A stretch of 64,000 nucleotides of DNA, from assembly GCA_021792755.1 (NCBI GenBank), contig JAJYUA010000001.1, positions 284,378 through 348,377 of the forward strand, in the 5' to 3' direction. Position 1 is the first letter of the stretch. Each line of letters begins with the position of its first letter. The position numbers and the translations under genes are program-made. The stretch comes from Pseudomonadota bacterium. Its GTDB lineage: Bacteria > Pseudomonadota > Gammaproteobacteria > Steroidobacterales > Steroidobacteraceae. This document shows, piece after piece, positions 8,503 to 16,907 of this stretch. The notes beneath the pieces were generated by a model that had not been told where the DNA came from, did not search any database, and saw only the letters and a list, made by a program, of their open reading frames with translations.

Positions 8503-9438
8503 ATGATCATGCACTCAGGCGATCAGGCACTTGCCATCCGCGCGCTCAAGAACGCCGCTCCCTATATCCGCATGTACCGCGGCAAGATCTTCGTGGTGAA
8601 GGCCGGCGGAGGAGTGTTCGCCGACGAGGGCTCCACGCGCGTGCTCATCGAGCAGCTTGCGATCCTGCATTACTTCGGCGTACGCGTCGTGTTCGTGCAC
8701 GGCGGCGGGCCGCAGCTCACCGAGCTCGCCGGCGCGCTCGGGGTCTGCACGCGCATGGTGGAGGGCAGGCGCGTCACCGACCGGCAGTCGATCGGCGTGA
8801 CGGCCATGGTGCTCAACGGCACCATCAACACCAACATCCTCGGCATCTGCCGGGAGCTGAACATAGAGGCGGTCGGCGTGAGCGGCGTCGATGCGGGTCT
8901 GGTGCGCGCGCACAAGCGCCCCCCGGTGAAGGTGCAATCGAGCGGCGAGGTGGTGGACTACGGGTTCGTCGGCGACATCGACGAGGTCGATCCCATGGTG
9001 CTGCGCAAGCTCCTCGACAATGGGCTGATGCCGGTGGTGAGTCCCCTGTCCGCGGACGACAGCGGCACGCTGCTCAACATCAACGCCGACACGGTGGCCG
9101 CCGCCATCGCCTCGGCGCTCGGGGCCGAGAAGCTGATCCTGTGCACCGGGGCGCCCGGCATCCTGGCCGAGCTCGGCGATCCGGGCTCGCTCATTTCCTA
9201 CACGGATCTCTGCGGCCTCACGCGCCTGCGCGAGGCCGGCCGCATCGCCGACGGCATGTTGCCGAAGGCCAAGGCCATCGAGGCGGCGATCCGCGGCGGC
9301 GTGCGGCGGGTGCACGTGGTGTCGTACTCGGCGCCGGAGGGGATCCTGGGCGAAGTGTTCACCAACGAGGGCACCGGCACGCTGATCGTGGAGGACGTCA
9401 ACGCGCTGACGCCGGCGGAGCAGAGCGCGCAGGCTTGA
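8503..9438 (+). CDS. argB: N-acetylglutamate kinase ArgB
   Basis: ArgB phosphorylates N-acyl-glutamate, the second step of arginine synthesis. The 311-residue protein has the amino-acid kinase fold: FVVKAGGGVF near residues 26-35 binds ATP phosphate, VHGGGPQ follows near 66, and NINADTVAAAIA is the typical nucleotide-side block. Unlike the fused kinase-synthase ArgB/A of Xanthomonas, there is no C-terminal GNAT domain, so N-acylglutamate must come from another protein. ATG at 8503 is taken; a second ATG at 8509 is equally possible. The stop overlaps the argH start by TGATG. Confidence 0.93.
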   Translation: MIMHSGDQALAIRALKNAAPYIRMYRGKIFVVKAGGGVFADEGSTRVLIEQLAILHYFGVRVVFVHGGGPQLTELAGALGVCTRMVEGRRVTDRQSIGVTAMVLNGTINTNILGICRELNIEAVGVSGVDAGLVRAHKRPPVKVQSSGEVVDYGFVGDIDEVDPMVLRKLLDNGLMPVVSPLSADDSGTLLNINADTVAAAIASALGAEKLILCTGAPGILAELGDPGSLISYTDLCGLTRLREAGRIADGMLPKAKAIEAAIRGGVRRVHVVSYSAPEGILGEVFTNEGTGTLIVEDVNALTPAEQSAQA

Positions 9439-10634
9439 TGATGACTCGGCTGTGGGACAAGGGTGCGCCACTCGATGAGCGGGTGCTGAGCTACACCGCC
9501 GGGGAGGACTATGCACTGGACGAGCGCCTCGTACCCTACGACGTGCGGGCGTCCATCGCGCACGCGGAGATGCTGCGCGACCAGAAGCTGCTGTCGGACG
9601 CCGATCTCGAGGCGATTCGCGCGGGTTTGACCGCGCTCGCCGACGAGCACGCCCGCGGCCTCTGGCGCATAGAGCTCGAGGACGAGGACGGCCAGACCGC
9701 TCTCGAGCGGCGCCTGAGCGAGCGGATCGGAGCGGCCGGCGGCCGGGTGCACCTGGGGCGGTCGCGCAACGACCAGGTGTTGACGGCGTTGCGGCTGTAT
9801 CTGCGGGATGCCGTCGAGCAGCTGGTCGAGGGCGCGCTAGCGGTGGCAGAGGCGTTGGATCGTCTCGGCGGGCGTGAGCGCGACACGGTCCTGCCCGGCT
9901 ATACCCACATGCAGCAGGCCATGCCGAGCTCGGTGCCGCTGTGGGCGGGCGGCTTCGCCGCCGAGGTCCGCGACGATGCGCAAGGGTTGCGTCAGGTCGG
10001 GCGTCGCGCAGGCCGCAATCCGTTGGGCTCGGCAGCCGGCTACGGCACGCCGGGATTGCCGCTCGACCGGGAGTCGACCCGGCGCAAGCTCGGCTTCGCG
10101 GCGGTGCAGGAGCCGGTCACGGCCGCGCAGCTCTCCCGCGGCAAGGCGGAGGCGGAGCTGCTGTTCCAGGTGGCGCTGCTGATGCAGGACCTCGGGCGCC
10201 TGGCGGCCGATGTGCTGCTCTTCTATACCCGGGAGTTTGGCTTTCTACAGCTGCCGGAGGCGTTCACCACCGGCTCCTCGATCATGCCGCAGAAGCGCAA
10301 TCCCGACGTCTTCGAGCTGATCCGCGGCCGCTCTGCCACGGCGCAGGCCTGCCTCACCGAGGCGCTGGCGATCTGCGCGAAGCTCCCCTCGGGGTACCAG
10401 CGAGACCTGCAGCTCCTGAAGTTCCCGCTGTTCCGCAGCATCGATATCGCCCAACAAACCCTCGCCCTCCTGCCCGCCGCGCTCGATGCGGTGAAATTCC
10501 GTCCGCAGCGGATCGAGCTCGATCCGGCCATTCATGCCGCCGAGGACGCCTATCGGCTGGTCGTGAGCGAGGGCATCCCGTTCCGCGAGGCCTACCGGCG
10601 TGTGGCGGCAAAGCTGAAGGGCGAAGGCCAGTAG
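9438..10634 (+). CDS. argH: Argininosuccinate lyase, C-terminally short
   Basis: ArgH splits argininosuccinate into arginine and fumarate. The 398-residue protein has the three signature regions: HLGRSRNDQV (105-114), PGYTHMQQ (153-160) and GSSIMPQKRNPD (279-290, catalytic serine). LPSGYQRDLQLLK and AQLSRGKAE resemble the Xanthomonas/Bacteroidetes form more than the E. coli one. Two oddities stand out. It ends near REAYRRVAAK, about 50 residues short of the E. coli protein, so the C-terminal domain is cut back. The usual His of the DxH(S/T) segment is Gln86 here (EDGQTALE). The start overlaps the argB stop (ATG 9438; a second ATG is at 9441). Confidence 0.9.
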   Translation: MMTRLWDKGAPLDERVLSYTAGEDYALDERLVPYDVRASIAHAEMLRDQKLLSDADLEAIRAGLTALADEHARGLWRIELEDEDGQTALERRLSERIGAAGGRVHLGRSRNDQVLTALRLYLRDAVEQLVEGALAVAEALDRLGGRERDTVLPGYTHMQQAMPSSVPLWAGGFAAEVRDDAQGLRQVGRRAGRNPLGSAAGYGTPGLPLDRESTRRKLGFAAVQEPVTAAQLSRGKAEAELLFQVALLMQDLGRLAADVLLFYTREFGFLQLPEAFTTGSSIMPQKRNPDVFELIRGRSATAQACLTEALAICAKLPSGYQRDLQLLKFPLFRSIDIAQQTLALLPAALDAVKFRPQRIELDPAIHAAEDAYRLVVSEGIPFREAYRRVAAKLKGEGQ

Positions 10635-10708
10635 CGCGACAGACAAGTATCGCAACGTTCCGGGTAGAGCGGAGTCGGTGTTGACCGTTCCTGGTCGATG
10701 TCAATCGC
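10632..10708 (+). repeat. Dispersed intergenic repeat, copy 1 (3' of argH)
   Basis: From the argH stop codon onward, 49 bases agree at 42 positions with a segment that begins at the dsbA-like stop codon at 20035 and runs on the minus strand. The best core is 10645-10680, with 33 of 36 matches. Weaker agreement continues ungapped for another 28 bases. In both places the element starts at the stop codon and points the same way relative to the gene. I see no transposase and no perfect terminal repeats. It could be a REP/MITE-like element or a shared 3'-UTR element. Confidence 0.7.
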
Positions 10709-10790
10709 TGCGCCGACGTTGCGAAATTAATGGGTCGTCGCAGCAGCATCCGCCGCGGCCGCGAGAGAAACCGGAGTGTTGCGCGCTCCG

Positions 10791-11729
10791 TCACCGCCTG
10801 TTGAATCCTCCCCCGAGCGCCGCGCGCAGGTGATCGATCAGGCACTGCACGGCGCGCGGGGTGCGGGGCGCCCACGGGCGGATGGCCTGCAGCCGCTCGC
10901 CGAAGAAGCCCACCGGCTTCCAGTCCGGCAACACCTGCACGAGGTCCCCCGAGGCCGCATCGCTCCAGGCGGTGAAATCCGGCAGCATGCCGATGCCGAG
11001 CCCGCCCGAGACGGCCGCGCGCAGCACCTCGCTGTTGTTGGCCTTCAGAGGTCCGCGGACCGGCACGCTGACGCGCTCCACGCGCCCGCGGCCCGTAGCG
11101 CGCTCGAACGACCAGCTCGGTGTGCCGTCGCGCAGGTAGAGCAGACACGCGTGACAAGCCAGCTCCGCCGGGTGCCCGGGCACGCCCCGTCGCGCGAGGT
11201 ACTGCCGGCTCGCCAACAGCACGGAACGTGACTCGCACAGTGGCGTGGCGATGTGCGATTCGGGCACGCGGCTGGTGTGACGGATGGCGAGATCGAACCC
11301 TTCCTGCACGAGGTTGACGAACCGGTCAGTCAGATCGAGCTCCAGGCGCATGTCGGGATAGCGCATGAGCAGACCCGGCACCGCGGGGGCAATGTGCTGC
11401 CGCCCCAGTGCCACCGGTGCGGTCACCCGGACCAGTCCGCGCGGTGTCCCGGCCAGGTCCTTCACCGCCGATACCCCCTGCTCGATGTGCGCAAACGACC
11501 CGCGCGTCTCGTCCACCAGCTGCTGGCCCGCCGGCGTCAGGGTGATCGAGCGGGTGGTGCGGCGCACGAGCGGCACGCCCAACGCGCGCTCGAGGCTCTT
11601 CAGGCGCATGCTGACCGAGGACTTGGCCGCGCCGAGCCGGCGCGCCGTCTGGGTGAGGCTGCGAGTCTCGGCGATCACGGTCAGCATGTGCAGATCGGGC
11701 AGGATGACGGCGAGCTCGGCGGCGCCCAT
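10791..11729 (-). CDS. LysR-family transcriptional regulator
   Basis: This 312-residue protein has a standard LysR layout. The N-terminal helix-turn-helix is at about residues 16-75, with SLTQTARRLGAAKSSVSMRLKSLE, and the substrate-binding domain follows with FDLAIRH and SGGLGIGMLPDF. The effector is unknown. It is transcribed divergently from mmsA, with a perfect 16-bp palindrome in the 113-base gap, so it probably regulates itself and mmsA. Its end faces argH across 156 bases that hold a dispersed repeat. I would not assign a gene name. Confidence 0.88.
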   Translation of the reverse strand: MGAAELAVILPDLHMLTVIAETRSLTQTARRLGAAKSSVSMRLKSLERALGVPLVRRTTRSITLTPAGQQLVDETRGSFAHIEQGVSAVKDLAGTPRGLVRVTAPVALGRQHIAPAVPGLLMRYPDMRLELDLTDRFVNLVQEGFDLAIRHTSRVPESHIATPLCESRSVLLASRQYLARRGVPGHPAELACHACLLYLRDGTPSWSFERATGRGRVERVSVPVRGPLKANNSEVLRAAVSGGLGIGMLPDFTAWSDAASGDLVQVLPDWKPVGFFGERLQAIRPWAPRTPRAVQCLIDHLRAALGGGFNRR

Positions 11730-11743
11730 GAGCGCGCTCCATC

Positions 11744-11759
11744 GTTCAAATATTTGAAC
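11744..11759. promoter_or_regulatory. Perfect 16-bp palindrome between lysR-family gene and mmsA
   Basis: GTTCAAATATTTGAAC is its own reverse complement and contains a T-N11-A LysR-type core. It starts 15 bases before the regulator's start codon (minus strand) and 84 bases before mmsA. The AT-rich island stands out from the roughly 68% GC surroundings. Most likely it is the operator of the adjacent LysR regulator. Confidence 0.65.
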
Positions 11760-11842
11760 AGTGTAGTCGGTAACGGCGGATTCTCAACCCCGCCCGGCAG
11801 GCCTAGACTGCCGCCCATCCCGCTTCGTCTGCGGATGACACC

Positions 11843-13390
11843 ATGACCACCGATGCACCACTCTCTTGCGATCCGGCCGAAGCCCGTGCCGGGCACATCG
11901 GCCACTGGATCGGTGGCCGCGCCCTCGCCTGCGCGGCGCGCCTGCAGGATGTCTTCAACCCCGCCACCGGCCGGGTGGTGCGCCGCGTCGCCATGGCCGA
12001 TGAGCAGATCGTGAGCCAGGCCGTGGCCGCCGCCGCCGCCGCCTACCCCGCCTGGGCCGATATCCCGCCTCTCCTTCGCGCCCGCGTGCTCAACCGCTTT
12101 CTCGCCCTGCTCAACGAGCATCGGGACGGACTTGCCCGGCTGATCAGCGAGGAGCATGGCAAGGTGTTCTCCGATGCGCAGGGCGAGGTCATGCGCGGGA
12201 TCGAGGTGGTGGAGTTCGCCTGCGGTATCCCGCAGCTGCTCAAGGGGGATTTCACCGAACAGGTGTCGGCCGGCATCGACAACTGGACGATGCGCCAGCC
12301 GCTCGGGGTGGTCGCCGGCATCACGCCGTTCAACTTCCCTTGCATGGTGCCCTGTTGGATGTTTCCGCTGGCGCTCGCCGCGGGCAACACCTTCGTACTG
12401 AAGCCGAGCGAGCGCGATCCATCGGCATCGCTTTTCATGGCCGACCTGTTGCGGCGAGCCGGCCTGCCGGACGGAGTGTTCAACGTCGTGCAAGGCGACC
12501 GGGAGGCGGTGCAGGCCCTGCTTGGCCACCCCGACGTCAAGGCGGTCAGCTTCGTCGGCTCCACGCCCGTTGCGCGCCATCTGTACCAGCGAGGCGCCGA
12601 GCTCGGCAAGCGCGTGCAGGCGCTCGGCGGAGCGAAGAACCACCTGATCGTGATGCCCGATGCGGACCCCGGTCAGGCGGTCGATGGGTTGATCGGCGCC
12701 GCATACGGATCGGCCGGCGAGCGGTGCATGGCCATCAGCGTGGCGGTGCTGGTGGGCGAGGCGGCCGATCCCATCGTCTCGAAGCTTGCCGAGCGCGCGC
12801 GCGCGCTCAAGGTGGGCGATGGCATGGAGGCGGGGGTGCAGATGGGGCCCGTGGTCACGCGGGCCGCGCTCGAGCGCATCCACCACTACATCGACACCGG
12901 CGTGCGCGAGGGCGCGAAGCTGCTGGTGGATGGCCGGGGACTGAAGGTGCCCGGACGCGAAGGAGGGTTCTTCCTCGGCGGCACGCTGTTCGATCAGGTA
13001 CGCCCGGACATGACGATCTACAAAGAGGAGATCTTCGGCCCGGTGCTGTGCTGCGTGCGGGTGGCGGATCTGAAGCAGGCCATCGCGCTGGTGAACGCGC
13101 ACCCGTTCGCAAACGGTGTGGTCTGCTACACCCGCGACGGCGGCGCGGCGCGCGAGTTTGCGCGCCACATCGAGGTCGGGATGGTGGGCATCAATGTGCC
13201 CATCCCGGTTCCCATGGCCTGGCACGGCTTCGGCGGCTGGAAGAACAGCCTGTTCGGCGGCATGCACGCCTATGGCGAGGAAGGGGTGCGGTTCTATACC
13301 CGGCAGAAATCCGTCATGCAGCGCTGGCCGCGAGGCCCGAGCGGCGCCGAATTCCACATGCCGGCCGCCAAGCAGGACCCGGGCATGTGA
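11843..13390 (+). CDS. mmsA: Methylmalonate-semialdehyde dehydrogenase (CoA-acylating)
   Basis: MmsA converts methylmalonate semialdehyde (and malonate semialdehyde) with NAD+ and CoA into propionyl-CoA (acetyl-CoA) and CO2, the end of valine breakdown. The 515-residue protein shows the CoA-dependent subclass blocks: [38 protein letters not shown] and the catalytic cysteine in [19 protein letters not shown] and the C-terminal [12 protein letters not shown] also fit. Start ATG 11843. It lies alone behind a divergent LysR gene. A 3-hydroxyisobutyrate dehydrogenase relative, the preceding step in valine catabolism, lies at 26494-27378. Confidence 0.92.
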   Translation: MTTDAPLSCDPAEARAGHIGHWIGGRALACAARLQDVFNPATGRVVRRVAMADEQIVSQAVAAAAAAYPAWADIPPLLRARVLNRFLALLNEHRDGLARLISEEHGKVFSDAQGEVMRGIEVVEFACGIPQLLKGDFTEQVSAGIDNWTMRQPLGVVAGITPFNFPCMVPCWMFPLALAAGNTFVLKPSERDPSASLFMADLLRRAGLPDGVFNVVQGDREAVQALLGHPDVKAVSFVGSTPVARHLYQRGAELGKRVQALGGAKNHLIVMPDADPGQAVDGLIGAAYGSAGERCMAISVAVLVGEAADPIVSKLAERARALKVGDGMEAGVQMGPVVTRAALERIHHYIDTGVREGAKLLVDGRGLKVPGREGGFFLGGTLFDQVRPDMTIYKEEIFGPVLCCVRVADLKQAIALVNAHPFANGVVCYTRDGGAAREFARHIEVGMVGINVPIPVPMAWHGFGGWKNSLFGGMHAYGEEGVRFYTRQKSVMQRWPRGPSGAEFHMPAAKQDPGM

Positions 13391-13476
13391 CCGGGTTCAC
13401 AAGCCCGGCTGATGGCCGATTGGGCCGATAGCTCATAGAATAGGAGCGCTCAAGGGCACGCTTCAGCCAGAATACA

Positions 13477-14595
13477 GTGGCCACTCCAGGCGGCACTTTC
13501 CGCGGCGACGCCGATTCCTTCTATCTGCCGGACTTCTGCGCCTCGCGCGCCGCCTTTGCCGTCGTGCTGATCGCGGAGCTCATTGCGATCGTGCTGTCAA
13601 TCGCCCGGCAAAGCTCCACGGTGGGTTTCTGGGGGGAGCTCGCGCGCGGCTCGCTGTTTCTGCTGTGGGTCGGCCTGGTGAGCGCGGCGCTGCTGTGCTG
13701 GCTGCGTCCCCGGCTGGCGAGACTCGAGGTCGGCCGCGGCTCGGCGGCCGTGCTGGCGATGTTGACAGCCGTGGTCGCCGGGATTTCCGCAGGCGTGTCT
13801 CTGCTCGGCCGCAGTCAACTGGTGGCGGGCGTCGGGGCCGGTGCGTATTTCCCGAGCCAGCTGTGGCCCTTCGTGGCGCGCAACACCGCCGTCGGCTTCG
13901 TCATCATCGCGGTGGCGCTGCGCTATTTCTATGTGACTCACCAGTGGCGGCGCAACATCGAGATGCGCGCCGCCGCCCGGGTGCACGCGCTGCAGGCGCG
14001 GATCCGCCCGCATTTCCTGTTCAACAGCATGAACACCATCGCCTCGCTGACCCGCACGGATCCGGCCCTCGCCGAGCAGGCGGTGCAGGATCTGGCCGAT
14101 CTGTTCCGTGCGTCCTTGAGCGAACGGCACCAGACGATCACGCTCGCCGAGGAGCTCGCGATCGCCCGCACCTACCAGCGCATCGAGCAGTTGCGCCTCG
14201 GGGAGCGGTTGCAGGTGCACTGGGATGTGGGCAGGCTGCCGGGGGATGCGCGCGTACCGGGCCTGATGCTGCAGCCGCTGCTGGAGAATGCGATCTATCA
14301 TGGCATCGAGCCGCGGCCGCAAGGCGGGACGGTCACCGTCACGGGCGAGCGCAGCGCGGAGCTCGTCTCCGTGGTGGTGCGCAATCCGGTGAACGAGCGG
14401 CACGCCGAGCGCGAGGGCAATCGCGTGGCGCTCGCCAATATCCGCGAGCGGCTGGCGCTTCTTTATGGCGGGCGCGCGCTGGTGAAGGCCGGCCGCTTCG
14501 ACGAGGAGTACATCGTGACGCTGCGATTTCCCTACATGGCGTGCACCCCGCCGGCGGAGGCGACACCGGGCTCGCCGGAAGCACGCGTGCGCTGA
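13477..14595 (+). CDS. algZ: LytS/AlgZ-type membrane histidine kinase
   Basis: This 372-residue protein has four predicted membrane helices in the first 155 residues (around 24-46, 60-78, 88-105 and 127-150). It then has the His_kinase domain of the LytS/FimS family: ARIRPHFLFNSMNTIASL holds the phospho-accepting His, and MLQPLLENAIYHGIEP is the N-box of the ATPase domain. A recognisable D/G-box is weak (GNRVALANIRERL follows). A GTG at 13477 is used as start. It is followed after 8 bases by its LytTR response regulator. In pseudomonads the equivalent AlgZ/AlgR pair controls alginate, pili and virulence; the targets here are unknown. Confidence 0.85.
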   Translation: MATPGGTFRGDADSFYLPDFCASRAAFAVVLIAELIAIVLSIARQSSTVGFWGELARGSLFLLWVGLVSAALLCWLRPRLARLEVGRGSAAVLAMLTAVVAGISAGVSLLGRSQLVAGVGAGAYFPSQLWPFVARNTAVGFVIIAVALRYFYVTHQWRRNIEMRAAARVHALQARIRPHFLFNSMNTIASLTRTDPALAEQAVQDLADLFRASLSERHQTITLAEELAIARTYQRIEQLRLGERLQVHWDVGRLPGDARVPGLMLQPLLENAIYHGIEPRPQGGTVTVTGERSAELVSVVVRNPVNERHAEREGNRVALANIRERLALLYGGRALVKAGRFDEEYIVTLRFPYMACTPPAEATPGSPEARVR

Positions 14596-14603
14596 GGGAG
14601 AGC

Positions 14604-15335
14604 ATGCTCACGGTCCTCATCGTCGATGACGAGCCGCCGGCGCGCGAGCGCTTGCGGCGCCTGCTCGCCGAGGTCGGCGGCGTCGGGGTCGCCGGCGAGG
14701 CGGCGAGCGGCCGGGAAGCGCTGCAGCAGACCGTGCGGTGCTCGCCGGATGTGGTGTTGCTCGATGTCCGAATGCCCGGCATGGACGGTATCGAGACCGC
14801 GCGCCACTTGAGCATTCTCACGGAGCCGCCGGCGGTGATTTTTACCACCGCCTACGATCAGTACGCCGTCAACGCCTTCGAGACCCGCGCCGTGGGCTAC
14901 CTGCTGAAGCCCGTGCACAAGGACAAGCTGGCCGCGGCGCTCGCGCAGGCGAACCGACTGACGCGTCCGCAGCTGCAGCGCCTCGCCGCGGCAGCCGGGG
15001 AGCCGGGCCGCACACACATCGCCGCCCGCCGCCGCGAGGAGGTGCGCCTCATTCCCACCGCGGAAATCCTCTATTTCCAGGCAGAGCAGAAATACACCAC
15101 CGTGCGGCACTTGCACGGCGAGGACCTGATCGAGGACTCGCTGCGGACGCTGGAAGAGGAGCTCGGCGGCGGCTTCGCGCGCATCCATCGCAACGCCCTG
15201 GTCAATGTGCGGCATCTGGAGCGCATCGAGCGCAATCCCGATGGCCGCTACTCGGTGAGAGTGCGCGGCTGCGCCGCGGCGCTGCCGGTCAGCAGGCGCC
15301 TGGCCGGCGAGCTGCTCGAGCGCTTCAAGATTTAG
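14604..15335 (+). CDS. algR: LytTR response regulator AlgR
   Basis: This 243-residue protein has an N-terminal receiver domain (VDDEPPARERL acidic pair, phospho-Asp in VVLLDVRMPGMDG near residue 54, Lys in VGYLLKPV). The C-terminal LytTR DNA-binding domain contains FQAEQKYTTV and FARIHRNALVNVRHL. This is the AlgR/AgrA class, whose LytTR domain binds DNA through beta-strand loops. It is in an operon with algZ. A second receiver-LytTR protein lies at 60984-61823, so the organism has at least two. dapF starts 15 bases downstream and may share the transcript. Confidence 0.9.
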   Translation: MLTVLIVDDEPPARERLRRLLAEVGGVGVAGEAASGREALQQTVRCSPDVVLLDVRMPGMDGIETARHLSILTEPPAVIFTTAYDQYAVNAFETRAVGYLLKPVHKDKLAAALAQANRLTRPQLQRLAAAAGEPGRTHIAARRREEVRLIPTAEILYFQAEQKYTTVRHLHGEDLIEDSLRTLEEELGGGFARIHRNALVNVRHLERIERNPDGRYSVRVRGCAAALPVSRRLAGELLERFKI

Positions 15336-15350
15336 GGTATCCTCGCGCAG

Positions 15351-16184
15351 ATGCGCATCGCGTTCACCAAGATGCACGGGCTGGGCAATGACTTCGCGCT
15401 GTTCGAGACCTCGGCCGGTGGCGTGCCCCTTGCCGGCGCGCAATTGCGCCGCCTTGCCGACCGCCACACGGGGATCGGCTTCGATCAGGCGCTGATTCTC
15501 GAGCCGCCCAGACGGGCCGAGACCGTGGTGTTCTACCGCATCTTCAATGCCGACGGCATCGAGGTCGAGCAGTGCGGCAACGGCGCAAGATGCATCGCGG
15601 CCCTGCTCGCCTCGCGGGGACTGGCACGCGAAGGGGCCCTCACGATGGACAGCCCCGCGGGCCTCGTGCAGGCGCGCACCGAGCCCGGCGGGTGCGTTTC
15701 GGTGGATATGGGTCCGGTGCGCTTCGATCCGGCGGCGCTGCCCTTCGAGGCGGCCGCGGAAGCCGATCGTTACCGGCTCGAGGTGGGGACAGAGACACTC
15801 GAGATCGGCGCAGTCTCGATCGGCAATCCCCACGCGGTGCTTGCCGTGCAGTCGGTCCTCGCGGCACCGGTGGCACGGCTGGGACCGCAGATCGAAGGAC
15901 ATGTGCGCTTCCCGAGGCGGGTGAACACCGGCTTCATGCAGGTCGTGGATCGCTCGCACATCCGCCTGCGAGTGCATGAGCGCGGCGCGGGCGAGACGCT
16001 CGCCTGCGGCACCGGAGCCTGTGCCGCGGTGGCGGTGGGACGGCGCTGGGGGCTCCTGGACCCGGCGGTGACCGTGAGCACGCGCGGCGGGGAGCTGCGG
16101 GTGAGCTGGGCGGACCGGAGCGAATCCATCTGGTTGACAGGGCCTGCGCAGATTGTCTTCGAGGGCCACGTCGAAATCTCCTAG
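15351..16184 (+). CDS. dapF: Diaminopimelate epimerase
   Basis: DapF interconverts LL- and meso-diaminopimelate for lysine and peptidoglycan synthesis without a cofactor. The 277-residue protein starts with the family hallmark FTKMHGLGNDF. The two catalytic cysteines lie in EVEQCGNGARC and ETLACGTGACA. Start ATG 15351. dapF-DUF484-xerC is a common gammaproteobacterial arrangement; the usual upstream lysA is absent here, and algR takes its place. Confidence 0.96.
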   Translation: MRIAFTKMHGLGNDFALFETSAGGVPLAGAQLRRLADRHTGIGFDQALILEPPRRAETVVFYRIFNADGIEVEQCGNGARCIAALLASRGLAREGALTMDSPAGLVQARTEPGGCVSVDMGPVRFDPAALPFEAAAEADRYRLEVGTETLEIGAVSIGNPHAVLAVQSVLAAPVARLGPQIEGHVRFPRRVNTGFMQVVDRSHIRLRVHERGAGETLACGTGACAAVAVGRRWGLLDPAVTVSTRGGELRVSWADRSESIWLTGPAQIVFEGHVEIS

Positions 16185-16196
16185 TTCGGGATCATC

Positions 16197-16901
16197 ATGA
16201 CAACACGCGAAGCACATGGCATGGCGCCCAACGCGATGGACGAGCAGTCCGTCGCCACCTACCTGCAGCACAATCCGGATTTCTTCGAGCGCCACCACGG
16301 GCTTCTCCTCAAGCTGCGCCTGCCGCATGCGCGCGGCGGCTCGACGATCTCGCTGGTGGAGCGGCAGATCGAGGTGATGCGCGAGAAACATGCGGGGCTC
16401 GAAGCGAAGCTCGCGGAGCTGGTGAGCGTCGCACGCGCCAATGACGCGATCGCCGACAAGCTGCACCGCTTCACCCGCCGCCTCCTCAAGGCCACGTCCC
16501 GCGGCGATGCCGTGGCACGGATCGAAGCCGGGCTGCGCGAGGACTTCGACGCCTTCCACAGCGTGCTGCTGCTGATCGGCGAGCACCCGGATCTCACCCC
16601 GCAGCGCTTCGTACGGACGCTGGCGCGCGAGGACCCGGGGCTGAAGTCCTTCGACACCCTGTTCGCCGGCGGCAGGCCGCGATGCGGCCAGGCACGCGAC
16701 TCGCAGCGAGAGCTGCTGTTCGGCCCCGAGTCCGTCCAAATCGGCTCCGTGGCGCTCGTGCCGCTTGCCGACAAGGGCACGGCCATCGGCGTGCTCGCGC
16801 TCGGCAGCCCCGACCGGGACCGCTTCCATCCCGGGATGAGCACGGAGTTCCTGGCACGCATGGCCGATCTGATCACCGATCTGCTCTGCATGCGAAACTA
16901 A
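16197..16901 (+). CDS. DUF484 family protein (GAF-like)
   Basis: This 234-residue protein has the DUF484 pattern. An N-terminal region has the NPDFFERHHGLLLKLRLPH block, followed by a likely coiled coil (VERQIEVMREKHAGLEAKLAELV, about 57-80). A C-terminal GAF-like domain contains GSVALVPLADKGTAIGVLALGS. Biochemical function is unknown for the family; it is almost always between dapF and xerC, as here. ATG 16197 is chosen; an internal ATG at residue 9 or 14 could also start it. The stop is 6 bases before xerC. Confidence 0.88.
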   Translation: MTTREAHGMAPNAMDEQSVATYLQHNPDFFERHHGLLLKLRLPHARGGSTISLVERQIEVMREKHAGLEAKLAELVSVARANDAIADKLHRFTRRLLKATSRGDAVARIEAGLREDFDAFHSVLLLIGEHPDLTPQRFVRTLAREDPGLKSFDTLFAGGRPRCGQARDSQRELLFGPESVQIGSVALVPLADKGTAIGVLALGSPDRDRFHPGMSTEFLARMADLITDLLCMRN

Positions 16902-16907
16902 CGGCCG

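Noticed and set aside
7716..9437. Upstream extension of argH over argF' and argB
   Set aside because: Shadow frame; the ArgH family start lies at 9438-9441, directly at the argB stop.
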